64,000 nucleotides of DNA from Clostridia bacterium. Lineage in GTDB: Bacteria; Bacillota; Clostridia; Oscillospirales; CAG-272. This document shows positions 56,569-64,000 of the stretch, one piece after another (within the stretch, counting starts at the first letter, position 1; every line of letters starts with the position of its first letter). The notes beneath the pieces are model-generated. The model was not told the DNA's origin, did not search any database, and worked only from the letters and a program-made list of their open reading frames with translations. A program made the translations under genes and the position numbers. The stretch covers positions 1 through 64,000 of the forward strand of contig JAFTOI010000034.1 of NCBI GenBank assembly GCA_017463865.1. Direction: 5' to 3'.

Positions 56569-57306
56569 ATGTATACTTACGAAATGCACTGCCACACGGC
56601 GGAGACCAGCAAATGCTCTCGCATTGTGGGGGCTGATCTGATCGATTTTTACCATTCGCTGGGGTATACCGGTGTGGTGATTACCGATCACTTTTTCAAC
56701 GGCAACACGACTGTGCCGGCTGAACTGCCGTGGGCCGAGCGGGTTGAGCTGTTTGCCGAGGGGTATCGCGCAGCCAAGCGGCGCGGGGACGAGATCGGCG
56801 TGGATGTGTTCTTTGGGTGGGAGTTCTCGATCCGCGGGTGCGGCAATGATTTTCTCACCTATGGGCTGGACATCGACTGGCTGCATGCCCACGAGGATTG
56901 CGACCAGCTGCATATTAACGATTTCTGCGACCTTGTGCATCGGGACGGCGGCTATGTTGTCCATGCACACCCCTTCCGCGAGGCGGGGTATATCGACATG
57001 ATCCGCCTTGTGCCCCGCAAGGTCGACGCGGTCGAGACGATCAACGCCTGCCGGAAGCCTTTCGAGAATCGAATGGCTGACCAGTATGCCGGCAACTACG
57101 GGCTGCACGGCTTCTGCGGCAGTGACAACCATCGCGGGCCGCTCCCGAAGCTGGCGGCGCTTGGACTGGATTTCCGCGCTGACAGTGTGCGCGCCATTCT
57201 GGAGGCGGTCATGCGGGACGAGCATTCGCTGCATTTGTATGACTATACTGAGTCGGGGGCACTTTTGGAGGTGCCGAATGAAAAAATTTTTGCTGATCCA
57301 TCCTGA
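56569..57306 (+). CDS. PHP-domain phosphoesterase, copy 2
   Basis: The 245-residue paralog of the previous gene starts at ATG 56569 behind CGGAGGAATG. Residues 1-86 differ from copy 1 at very few sites, while the rest is clearly diverged. It keeps the full VVHAHPFR motif and GSDNH, so it looks the more complete metal site. The ATG lies next to the copy 1 stop, so the two are probably co-translated. An open frame continues for 40 codons past its TGA (see findings). Confidence 0.82.
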   Translation: MYTYEMHCHTAETSKCSRIVGADLIDFYHSLGYTGVVITDHFFNGNTTVPAELPWAERVELFAEGYRAAKRRGDEIGVDVFFGWEFSIRGCGNDFLTYGLDIDWLHAHEDCDQLHINDFCDLVHRDGGYVVHAHPFREAGYIDMIRLVPRKVDAVETINACRKPFENRMADQYAGNYGLHGFCGSDNHRGPLPKLAALGLDFRADSVRAILEAVMRDEHSLHLYDYTESGALLEVPNEKIFADPS

Positions 57307-57429
57307 CGAGCTGTCGGTAACATTGCCTACTATTGCAGTCTTGGCTTCCGGGACATCGCATGTTTTGCCTGTTTCTTCGGGGAGGATTATGAGGCGCTTT
57401 GCAGTGAGTTGGATATCAGCACTTATGCG
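57307..57429 (+). other. In-frame coding-like remnant after the PHP copy 2 stop
   Basis: Directly after TGA (57304-57306) the same frame stays open for about 40 codons to TAA at about 57427-57429. The residues (GFRDIACFACFFGEDYEAL in the middle) and codon use look like a real protein C-terminus. It may be the remnant of a deleted gene, or a read-through tail. No start codon or ribosome site of its own was found. Confidence 0.35.
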
Positions 57430-57476
57430 GATTAACGGAATGTTATCCAATAGTTAAAGAAATGTTCAAAAATGAG

Positions 57477-57485
57477 TGCTATAAT
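57477..57485 (+). promoter_or_regulatory. Extended -10 promoter before the riboswitch
   Basis: TGCTATAAT at 57477-57485; no clear -35. It would start transcription about 57491-57493, right at the predicted riboswitch 5' end. Confidence 0.55.
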
Positions 57486-57493
57486 TGATTTGT

Positions 57494-57625
57494 TAATTGA
57501 GGGAGTAATTCGGCGTTGCATTTGTGACGTGAGGTAAATCAACAGCTGGCGGCACTGCCGTCTGGTTTATCTTGAAAGAATGAGACTCATATGCGGCCAC
57601 GGCTGTATATGAGTCTTTTTTATTC
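57494..57625 (+). promoter_or_regulatory. Probable yybP-ykoY (manganese) riboswitch with overlapping terminator
   Basis: The 5' part has TTGAG followed by the conserved GGAGTA (57502-57507); the 3' part has a TCAAC segment (57538), a long GGCGG/CTGCC helix, CTTGAAAGAATGAGA and CTCAT (57571-57590), so TGAG (57498-57501) can pair with CTCA (57586-57589). These are the paired L1 and L3 metal-site elements of the class. Overlapping the 3' arm, AGACTCATAT (57583-57592) pairs with ATATGAGTCT (57607-57616), followed by TTTTTTATT, forming an intrinsic terminator. Mn2+ binding would keep the P1 strand away and allow read-through into the ATPase gene. Covariance search not run. Confidence 0.65.
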
Positions 57626-57652
57626 CCATATCAAAATATTGGAGGAAGTTTC

Positions 57653-60301
57653 ATGAAGGAGTATCTCAAAGAACAAGACGTTGTTCTGGCCGAGCAGAAG
57701 ACAACTGCCGACGGGTTGAGCAGCGCCGAGGTACAGAGCCGCCTCGAAAAGTATGGCAAGAACAAGCTTGCTGAGGGCAAGAAGGTCACGCTGCTGCAGC
57801 GCTTCCTTGCCCAGCTGGCAGATCCGATGATCATTATTCTGATCATTGCTGCTGTCATTTCGGGCGTTGTCGGCGTCATGGAGGGCGAAGGTCTGGCGGA
57901 TGTCATTATCATCATGGCCGTCGTGCTCATCAACGCCATCCTGGGCGTGTTCCAGGAAAGCAAGGCCGAGAAGGCCATCGAGGCGCTGCAGGAGATCGCG
58001 GCTGCGACGTCGAAGGTCATTCGTGACGGTCACCAGATGACCATTCACTCGGAAGACCTTGTGCCCGGTGACATCATCGTGCTCGAGGCCGGTGACGCGG
58101 TTCCCGCCGACGCCCGTCTGATCGAGTGCGCCAGCCTCAAGATCGAGGAGGCCGCGCTGACCGGCGAGTCGGTGCCGGTCACCAAGCACATCGACGTGCT
58201 GACCGCCCCCGAGGGCAAGGATGTCCCGCTGGGCGACCGCAAGAACATGGTCTACATGGGCAGCACGGTTGTTTACGGCCGCGGCAAGGCTGTTGTCACC
58301 GACACCGGCATGCAGACCGAGATGGGTAAGATTGCCGACGCGCTGACCAAGGCTGAGGAGGGCGAGACCCCCCTGCAGCTCAAGCTCAACCAGCTTAGCA
58401 AGATCCTGAGCGTGCTGGTGCTGGGCATCTGCGTGGTGGTGTTTGCCGTGGATATTCTTCGCCTGCTGCCCAATGGCCTCAAGTTTGAGGATCTGATCAG
58501 CACTTTCATGGTCGCCATCAGCTTGGCTGTCGCCGCGATTCCGGAGGGCTTGGCTGCTGTTGTGACCATCGTGCTGTCGATCGGTGTGACCAACATGTCC
58601 AAGCGCAATGCGGTTATCCGCCGTCTGACCGCAGTCGAGACCCTCGGCTGTGCGCAGATCATCTGCTCGGATAAGACCGGCACCCTGACCCAGAACAAGA
58701 TGACCGTCGTCGACCACAGCGGCGACGACGAAAAGCTGCTGGCCCGCGCTATGGCGCTCAGCTCCGACGCGGAGCTGGACGAGAAGGGCGAAGCTACCGG
58801 CGAGCCCACCGAGTGCGCGCTGGTCAACTACGCTAATCAGCTTGGTATGCCGAAGACTGCCCTCAAGAGTGAAGCGCCCCGCATCGGCGAGGCTCCCTTT
58901 GACTCGATGCGCAAGATGATGTCGACCGTTCACCAGACCGCTGACGGTATCGTGCAGTTCACCAAGGGCGCGCCCGACGAGGTGCTGAAGCGCTGTACTA
59001 CCATGCTCAAGGACGGCAAGGTCGTTGCCCTCACCGACGCGGCACGTGCCGAGATTCTTGCGGCGAACAAGCGTTTCGCTGATCAGGCACTCCGTGTGCT
59101 CTGTGCCGCACAGCGCCTCTGGGATGCCGCGCCCGCTGAGTATGAGCCCGAGTTCCTCGAGCAGGAGCTTTGCTACATCGGTCTGACCGGCATGATCGAC
59201 CCTGTTCGTCCCGAGGTCAAGCCCGCTATCGAACGCTGCGCCGAAGCTGGCATTCGCCCGATCATGATCACCGGCGACCATCGAGACACTGCCATTGCCA
59301 TTGCGACCCAGCTTGGCATCATCACCGATCCGTCCCAGGCCATCACCGGCGCGCAGCTCGATGAGATCAGCGATGAGCAGCTCGAGACCGAGATCGAGAA
59401 GTATTCGGTCTATGCCCGCGTTCAGCCTGAGCACAAGGTGCGCATCGTCAACGCATGGCGCGCAAAGGGCAAGATCACGGCCATGACCGGCGACGGCGTC
59501 AACGATGCGCCTTCGATCAAGAACGCCGATATCGGTATCGGTATGGGCATCACCGGTACCGACGTCACCAAAAATGTTGCGGACATGGTGCTGGCCGACG
59601 ACAACTTTGCGACTATCGTCTCGGCTGTCGAGGAAGGGCGCCGCATTTACGACAATATCCGCAAGTCGATCCAGTTCCTGCTCTCGTCCAATCTCTCCGA
59701 GGTGCTGTCGATCTTCTTTGCGTCGCTGGTCGGCTTTACGATTCTCAAGCCGGTTCATCTTCTGTTCATTAACCTCATCACCGACTGCTTCCCGGCGCTT
59801 GCGCTCAGCATGGAAAAGGGTGAGCGTGACATCATGAAGCGTGAGCCCCGTAATGCCAAGGATGGCATCTTCGCCGGCGGCATGGGCTTCGATGTCGTTC
59901 TGCAGGGCATTATGGCGACCATCATCACCATCGCGGCTTACTACATCGGCCACTTTATGGAATCCGGTGTCTGGGAGTTTGTCGACAGCGAGGATGGTAT
60001 GACCATGGCGTTCCTCGCACTGTCGATGGCGGAGATCTTCCACTCCTTTAACCTGCGCTCCCGCCGCAAGTCGATCTTTGCGCTCAAAACCCAGAATATC
60101 TTCCTCTGGGGTGCAATGATCCTTTCACTGGTTGCTACCACGCTGGTCATCTATGTGCCCTTCCTGCGTGAGGCCTTCGAGTTCGCACACATCAGCTTTG
60201 CTGAGTATGCCGTTGCGATGCTGCTGGCTGTCTCGGTCATCCCGATCATCGAGCTGATCAAGCTGATCGAGCGCTGCATCGACCGCGCCAAGAAGAAATA
60301 A
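57653..60301 (+). CDS. P-type ATPase, Ca2+/Mn2+ exporter type (P2A)
   Basis: The 882-residue pump has the actuator TGES (about 172-175), the phosphorylation motif CSDKTGTLTQ (about 342-351), KGAPDE, MITGDHRDTA, and MTGDGVNDAPS (about 610-620). TM4 carries AAIPEGL (about 297-303) and TM6 NLITDCFPALAL, both typical of Ca2+/Mn2+-binding P2A pumps (SERCA/PMR1-like), with a cation-ATPase C-terminal bundle of four helices. Lactococcus YoaB-type relatives are controlled by yybP-ykoY, and a similar leader precedes this gene, so Mn2+ efflux is the best guess, Ca2+ the alternative. RBS TGGAGGAAG. Confidence 0.92.
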   Translation: MKEYLKEQDVVLAEQKTTADGLSSAEVQSRLEKYGKNKLAEGKKVTLLQRFLAQLADPMIIILIIAAVISGVVGVMEGEGLADVIIIMAVVLINAILGVFQESKAEKAIEALQEIAAATSKVIRDGHQMTIHSEDLVPGDIIVLEAGDAVPADARLIECASLKIEEAALTGESVPVTKHIDVLTAPEGKDVPLGDRKNMVYMGSTVVYGRGKAVVTDTGMQTEMGKIADALTKAEEGETPLQLKLNQLSKILSVLVLGICVVVFAVDILRLLPNGLKFEDLISTFMVAISLAVAAIPEGLAAVVTIVLSIGVTNMSKRNAVIRRLTAVETLGCAQIICSDKTGTLTQNKMTVVDHSGDDEKLLARAMALSSDAELDEKGEATGEPTECALVNYANQLGMPKTALKSEAPRIGEAPFDSMRKMMSTVHQTADGIVQFTKGAPDEVLKRCTTMLKDGKVVALTDAARAEILAANKRFADQALRVLCAAQRLWDAAPAEYEPEFLEQELCYIGLTGMIDPVRPEVKPAIERCAEAGIRPIMITGDHRDTAIAIATQLGIITDPSQAITGAQLDEISDEQLETEIEKYSVYARVQPEHKVRIVNAWRAKGKITAMTGDGVNDAPSIKNADIGIGMGITGTDVTKNVADMVLADDNFATIVSAVEEGRRIYDNIRKSIQFLLSSNLSEVLSIFFASLVGFTILKPVHLLFINLITDCFPALALSMEKGERDIMKREPRNAKDGIFAGGMGFDVVLQGIMATIITIAAYYIGHFMESGVWEFVDSEDGMTMAFLALSMAEIFHSFNLRSRRKSIFALKTQNIFLWGAMILSLVATTLVIYVPFLREAFEFAHISFAEYAVAMLLAVSVIPIIELIKLIERCIDRAKKK

Positions 60302-60344
60302 TCGCGTCGAAGTCTGACAAGCCCGAAAAATTATGATACAGTGA

Positions 60345-60373
60345 ATACGCCTGTGCATGCACGGGCGTATTTC
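60345..60373 (+). terminator. Terminator of the P-type ATPase gene
   Basis: ATACGCCTGTG (60345-60355) pairs with GCACGGGCGTAT (from 60360) around CATG, with one G-U pair, followed by TTTCTGTT. Confidence 0.7.
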
Positions 60374-60384
60374 TGTTGGGGCCT

Positions 60385-60600
60385 TAGACGTGAAAGAAAA
60401 CCCCCGGTTCTACCGGGGGAAATAAACGTGTAGTGCTGCAATAAAAACGGCGAGTTTGAGCGAGCCGAATCATATGAGTAGCAAAGAAGCAGTTACATGG
60501 CTGCGTAAATCAAAGACGTTGTGCCCCTTTTAGGGGGGAAGCCTGTAATAGCCTCTTATAGGGGCATTCAAACCACCGGTTGAACCGGTGGTTTTTGATT
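60385..60600. mobile_element. Probable IS200/IS605-derived non-autonomous element
   Basis: Some 215 bp without a gene are bounded by two strong hairpins: CCCCCGGT/ACCGGGGG around TCT (60401-60419) on the left and AACCACCGGT/ACCGGTGGTT around TGA (60571-60593) on the right. Imperfect hairpins near the right end (GTGCCCCTTTTAGGGGGG and GCCTCTTATAGGGGC) resemble the TnpB-guide-RNA region of IS200/IS605 right ends. No tnpA or tnpB is left. The right hairpin with its T tract also serves as a terminator for the minus-strand gene ending at 60599. Confidence 0.5.
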
Positions 60601-61660
60601 ATTCGAGCTCGACCTTGACCGGCTTGCCGGTGGCCATCGACTCGTTGCAGGCCAGCGTGAAGCTGACCGACTTGAAGGCATCGGCATAGGGCGAGCGGAT
60701 CTTCGAGCCGTCGCCGGTGATGACTGCCTCGATGAAGGTGCGGTCGCAGGCGATACCGGCGTCGCCCTCCTGCTTGTATATGATGCAGTTGTTGTCGGCC
60801 GCGGCAACCGCGCCGTCGCCCTTGACGACAAAGCCGCCGGCATCCTTAGCCGGCTCTGCCGGCTTTTCGCCGTAGATCTTGAGGGTGCCGAGAATCTTCA
60901 GTTCAGCGCGCTTGTCGCGGGTGCTGAAGGTGACCTTCGAATCGAGGCAGTTGCCCGACTTGGCGTAGCAGCCGGTCGAGATGGTGGCGAGGATGCCGTT
61001 TTTGAAGCGTACAACGGTGGTCGAGAGGTCGTCGGTGTCGTAGCCCGGCCACTCCTCCTCGGTGACGTAGCCACGCGCGGCGTAGGTGAAGACTTCCTCG
61101 GGATCGCCGATCATGTAGCGGATGATGTCGAATTGGTGGATGGTCTGCTCGGCCGCCTGACCGCCTGAGAGCTCTTTTTTGCGCCACCAGTCGACGCCCG
61201 GCACGCCGCCCATGCGGGAGGCCTCGATGTAGATGACCTGGTTGTTCTCCACGAAGGCCTTGTTTGGCTCGACGAGGTTGGAGTAGCGGCACTGGAAGCC
61301 GCTGGCGGTGATGAGCCCCTTGGCGGCGGCCGCGTCACGGATACGGCGGGCGAGGTCGAGCTCAAGGGCGAGGGGCTTCTCGACGAAGAAGTGGATGCCG
61401 CGCTCGATGAGATCGAACTCAATGTCTCCGTGGCAGTAGGGCGGGACGCAGACGAAGACCATGTCGGGCTTGACCTCGTCCAGCATGACACGGTAGTCGG
61501 TGTAGGCTTTGCCCGAGCCGGCGCGCTTCTGGAAGTCCTCCGCTCGTTCGGGGATGAGGTCGCAGAAACCGGCGAGCTCAACGATGTCGGTAAACTGAAG
61601 GAAGTGGCCGAGGTGGTAATTGCCGATGCCGCCGCAGCCGATGAGTGCAAGTTTTTTCAT
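60599..61660 (-). CDS. Gfo/Idh/MocA-family oxidoreductase
   Basis: The 353-residue protein has the N-terminal Rossmann motif IGCGGIGNYH (8-17), the family signature VEKPLAL (94-100) and a C-terminal alpha/beta domain with TIHQFDIIRYMIGDPEEV (about 174-191), holding catalytic-type Lys and His residues. Members oxidise or epimerise sugars such as inositol or glucose derivatives with NAD(P). It lies 12 bp downstream of a TIM-barrel sugar isomerase gene, a common pair. Substrate unknown. RBS GGAGGC. Confidence 0.9.
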   Translation of the reverse strand: MKKLALIGCGGIGNYHLGHFLQFTDIVELAGFCDLIPERAEDFQKRAGSGKAYTDYRVMLDEVKPDMVFVCVPPYCHGDIEFDLIERGIHFFVEKPLALELDLARRIRDAAAAKGLITASGFQCRYSNLVEPNKAFVENNQVIYIEASRMGGVPGVDWWRKKELSGGQAAEQTIHQFDIIRYMIGDPEEVFTYAARGYVTEEEWPGYDTDDLSTTVVRFKNGILATISTGCYAKSGNCLDSKVTFSTRDKRAELKILGTLKIYGEKPAEPAKDAGGFVVKGDGAVAAADNNCIIYKQEGDAGIACDRTFIEAVITGDGSKIRSPYADAFKSVSFTLACNESMATGKPVKVELE

Positions 61661-61672
61661 GATAAGCCTCCG

Positions 61673-62503
61673 TTAATAGGTGATGATTTCGCCGATCTCG
61701 CCGGCGACTTTTGTGTAATAGTCGGTGTAGCTCATCTCGGCGTCGGCCTTGAAGACTTCGCCGACGAGGTAGCCGTCGTAGCCTGCCGCGCGGAGCGCTG
61801 GGATGATGGCGCGCCAGTCGGCGCTGCCGTGGGTGATGTCCTGCCAGGTGCCGCCCGAGTTGATGCCCTTGCTGCGCAGGTAATCCTTGACGTGAACCTT
61901 GCCGATGCGCGCGCCAAGCACCTCGATCCAGTATTCGGGGGTCGAGAAGGCGAGCATGTTGCCGGCGTCAAGGTAGGCACCGATCATGGGGGAGCCGACG
62001 GCGTCGATGAAGGTCGCCATGTCGTAGGGCGAGAGGAAAAAGCCGTTCCAGACGTTCTCGACGCCGACGAAGATGCCGCGGCGCTCGATCTCGTCGCGGT
62101 GGGCACGCAGGAAGTCGATGGATGTGCGGCGGACAGCATCGAGGGAGACGCCGTCCCCCATGCCGCCCGGCACGGTGAGGACACCGTCAGCACCAAGGGC
62201 TGATGCGGCTTCGATCTGCTTGAAGAGGAGCGCTTCGGCGTCGCCGTGGTGGGCGGCGATGCCCATTTTGCCGCCCCAGAGCGAGGTGGAGATGCTGCAA
62301 ACGGGGAGCGAATACTGCGCGGAAAGGGTGCGGATACCTTCATAATCCGCCTGTGTGGTCGCCATGCTCAGGGCATGCGGCGAGGCGCCGTCGCGGTCGA
62401 TGTTGAGCTCGATCCCGGCGAAGCCTGCTGCGGCGACGGCGGCAAAGGTATCGGCCATGGGGAGCGATTTCTCGACTGTCCAGGCGTTAAGTGCTGTTTT
62501 CAT
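61673..62503 (-). CDS. Sugar phosphate isomerase/epimerase (TIM barrel)
   Basis: The 276-residue protein is of the xylose isomerase-like/AP-endonuclease-2 superfamily: AGFAGIELNID (about 29-39, metal-binding Glu), FVGVENVWNGFF (about 145-156), IGAYLDAGNML (about 173-183), KVHVKDYLR (about 201-209) and HGSADWRAII. It precedes the Gfo/Idh/MocA gene and is divergent from an AraC gene, so the trio probably handles one sugar or polyol. Start after AAGGAGGCA. Confidence 0.85.
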   Translation of the reverse strand: MKTALNAWTVEKSLPMADTFAAVAAAGFAGIELNIDRDGASPHALSMATTQADYEGIRTLSAQYSLPVCSISTSLWGGKMGIAAHHGDAEALLFKQIEAASALGADGVLTVPGGMGDGVSLDAVRRTSIDFLRAHRDEIERRGIFVGVENVWNGFFLSPYDMATFIDAVGSPMIGAYLDAGNMLAFSTPEYWIEVLGARIGKVHVKDYLRSKGINSGGTWQDITHGSADWRAIIPALRAAGYDGYLVGEVFKADAEMSYTDYYTKVAGEIGEIITY

Positions 62504-62544
62504 ACTGCCTCCTTGTCAAAAATCGGGATATTTCGGCAAAGCCC

Positions 62545-62574
62545 TTGCACTGCCGCCCCGATCTGTGGTATAAT
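62545..62574 (+). promoter_or_regulatory. Promoter of the AraC gene
   Basis: TTGCAC (62545-62550) and TATAAT (62569-62574), spacer 18 bp. Partial repeats of ACGCAA and AAATCGC occur downstream, but not in a clear operator pattern. Confidence 0.6.
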
Positions 62575-62656
62575 CAGTATACACGCAAATCGCGCGTGAC
62601 GCAATACAGAAATCGCCTGTCCTTATGGACAAATCGACTGCACTACGGAGGATGCC

Positions 62657-63508
62657 ATGCGATCGCTCTCCTATTATCGCGACGTCGACCGGCCGGGCTG
62701 TGACATCCACAGCGATGCCGAGCCGCTCCAGCTCAACTGTACCGGCTATTACACCAACGAGAAGCCCTTCCATATGCACAATATCACCGGCCGGCAGGAT
62801 TTTTATCTGCAATATGCCGCCGAGGGGAGTCTCTGCGTGCATTCCTTCGGCGAGCCGCAGACCTTCTCTGCGGGGATGTTCGTGATCTACCGTCCGCATG
62901 ACTCCTATCGGTACGAGCTGCTGGCGGGGGAGCGCATCGGATACTACTGGGCGCATTTTACAGGCTTTCACGTCGCGCGCATGCTGACGGGACTCGGCCT
63001 TGACACGGGGCATATCTATCGCACCGACGGCGGTGAAGCGGGGAAGGGGCGCATCCTTGGCGGCTTCGCACGGCTGTTTGATGAGTTCGCCACGCGCCGT
63101 CCCGGCTTCGATGATGCCTGCGCCGCGCAGCTGACCGCGATCCTTGTTGAGCTGACCCGCGGTGCGGACAAGGTCAGCACAGGCCCCGTCCGCCGGCTGG
63201 CGTCGGTCGCGTACCTGCACGGCCACTATCAGGAGGACACGCGCATTGCCGATCTTGCCGCGATGGAGCATCTCAGCGAGAGCCGCTATCGGGAAGTCTT
63301 CCGCCGGCACACTGGCTACTCGCCGGGCGATTACCGCACCGCCCTCCGGCTCCAGCGTGCCTGCGACCTGCTGGCCCTGACCGAGGACAGCGTCACCGAG
63401 ATCGCCGCCGTGTGCGGCTATGCAGATGTGCTCTATTTTCTGCGGGTCTTCAAGCAAAAGAAGGGGATGACGCCCGGCGAATATCGTCGGCGTACCCGCA
63501 CCGAGTGA
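62657..63508 (+). CDS. AraC-family transcriptional regulator
   Basis: The 283-residue protein has a cupin-type N-terminal sensing domain (about 15-150, with YRPHDSYRYELLAGERIGYYWAH) and a C-terminal AraC domain (about 180-278: RIADLAAMEHLSESRYREVFRRH, then EIAAVCGYADVLYFLRVFKQKKGMTPGEYR). It starts behind GGAGGATGCC. It is divergent from the isomerase/oxidoreductase pair and is followed by the fucI remnant, suggesting a role in a deoxy-sugar pathway; the ligand is inferred only. Confidence 0.92.
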   Translation: MRSLSYYRDVDRPGCDIHSDAEPLQLNCTGYYTNEKPFHMHNITGRQDFYLQYAAEGSLCVHSFGEPQTFSAGMFVIYRPHDSYRYELLAGERIGYYWAHFTGFHVARMLTGLGLDTGHIYRTDGGEAGKGRILGGFARLFDEFATRRPGFDDACAAQLTAILVELTRGADKVSTGPVRRLASVAYLHGHYQEDTRIADLAAMEHLSESRYREVFRRHTGYSPGDYRTALRLQRACDLLALTEDSVTEIAAVCGYADVLYFLRVFKQKKGMTPGEYRRRTRTE

Positions 63509-63526
63509 GCGAAAAGCGCCTGTCGC

Positions 63527-63943
63527 ACTAACATCACCGGCATCGGTATCCGACCGGTCATCGATGTCCGTCGGGGCGCGTTGACGGTGCGTGAGTCGCT
63601 CGAGGCCAAGAACATGGGCATGGACCCCGACACCATCAAGGGCGTCAGGGGCTTCAACGGCACCGAGCGTCCCGGCGCGGTTCACCTCGCGTCGGTGCTG
63701 GCTGCGCACGCCCAGAAGGGGCTGCCGGCCTTCGGCATCTACGGCCACGACGTACAGGACGCTGATTAGATCGAAATCCCTGCCGACGTCCGTGAAAAGC
63801 TGCTCCGCTTCGGCCGCGCCGCTATTGCCGTTGTGTCGATGGTGGGCAAATCCTACCTCCAGATCGGTGCCATGTGCATGGGCATCGCCGGCTCGCTGAT
63901 GCAGGCCGACTTCTTCGAAGACTACCTCGGCATGCGGGGTGAG
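63527..63943 (+). pseudogene. fucI: L-fucose isomerase (fucI) pseudogene
   Basis: The frame gives [20 protein letters not shown] and SLEAKNMG, then [34 protein letters not shown] and [15 protein letters not shown], an in-frame TAG near 63767, then [17 protein letters not shown] and [20 protein letters not shown]. These match FucI in order. Compared with FucI, about 75-80 residues are missing between NMG and MDPD, no start codon is present, there is an internal stop, and homology ends near 63943. FucI interconverts L-fucose and L-fuculose. This is clearly a decayed gene. Confidence 0.85.
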
Positions 63944-64000
63944 GCCTCTTTTTCGGCGTCGGGTTTTTGGATGAAGTCGGGATTTTTGTCCAGTCCCTCG

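Noticed and set aside
57304..57306. TGA read as selenocysteine in PHP copy 2
   Set aside because: No SECIS-like hairpin was recognised and the PHP fold is complete before this codon.
57620..60043. 807-codon open frame on the minus strand opposite the P-type ATPase
   Set aside because: It mirrors the ATPase frame, lacks a ribosome site and shows no recognisable domain; long antisense frames are expected from the GC-rich codon use.
62581..62616. Operator for the AraC gene at 62657 from ACGCAA and AAATCGC partial repeats
   Set aside because: The copies are short and their offsets (16 and 23 bp) disagree, so no consistent site could be supported.

Overview
The window looks like a chromosomal segment of a moderately high-GC Gram-positive Clostridia (probably an Oscillospiraceae-type gut anaerobe). 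The evidence is an S10-spc-alpha ribosomal super-operon with zinc-type S14, S4 and L36, the order secY-adk-map-KOW protein-infA-rpmJ-rpsM-rpsK-rpsD-rpoA-rplQ, strong AGGAGG ribosome binding sites, lipoprotein signal peptides, and a proofreading-deficient family A DNA polymerase I. No rRNA, CRISPR array or prophage was seen.

Layout. 1-137: tail of a DDE transposase with two 13-bp direct repeats. 200-3860: araD, a membrane-anchored PstS-like protein, a small membrane protein and an XRE-TPR regulator. 3830-10547: a carbohydrate locus on the minus strand (solute-binding lipoprotein, GH127-type beta-L-arabinofuranosidase, and a frameshifted wall-anchored surface protein), divergent from an AraC regulator, followed by a second AraC/GyrI-like regulator. 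10546-14900: nadA-mnmA-GNAT operon, Nudix, GNAT, trmL. 14934-23127: secA, two unknown membrane proteins, a UPF0340 protein and a duplicated endonuclease/exonuclease/phosphatase pair, one cytosolic and one lipoprotein. 23169-28252: serine hydrolase, an autoregulated-looking MerR gene, a lipoprotein, uxaC and a TIM-barrel isomerase. 28402-35054: PHP phosphatase, MutS-like ATPase, Lrp regulator, aminotransferase, polA. 35093-36537: WYL regulator and membrane protein. 36734-52953: the ribosomal super-operon. 53034-53110: a CAT-anticodon tRNA, probably Ile2. 53201-57306: CPA2 antiporter, CLC transporter and two tandem PHP proteins. 57477-60301: a P-type ATPase behind what looks like a yybP-ykoY manganese riboswitch. 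60385-60600: a probable IS200/IS605-derived mini-element. 60599-63943: Gfo/Idh/MocA oxidoreductase, sugar isomerase, divergent AraC regulator and a decayed L-fucose isomerase gene.

Themes. Sugar and uronate catabolism (araD, uxaC, GH127, two TIM-barrel isomerases, Gfo/Idh/MocA, fucI remnant) sits in small loci controlled by AraC or MerR regulators around the housekeeping translation/secretion block. The clearest regulatory signals are a 15-bp AraC-type direct repeat spaced by exactly 21 bp (8562-8597), a perfect MerR dyad inside a 19-bp promoter spacer (24419-24433), and the manganese-type riboswitch with an overlapping terminator (57494-57625). The infA gene appears to start with CTG. No wholly new multi-gene defence or biosynthetic system could be supported; the strongest candidates for follow-up are listed as findings.
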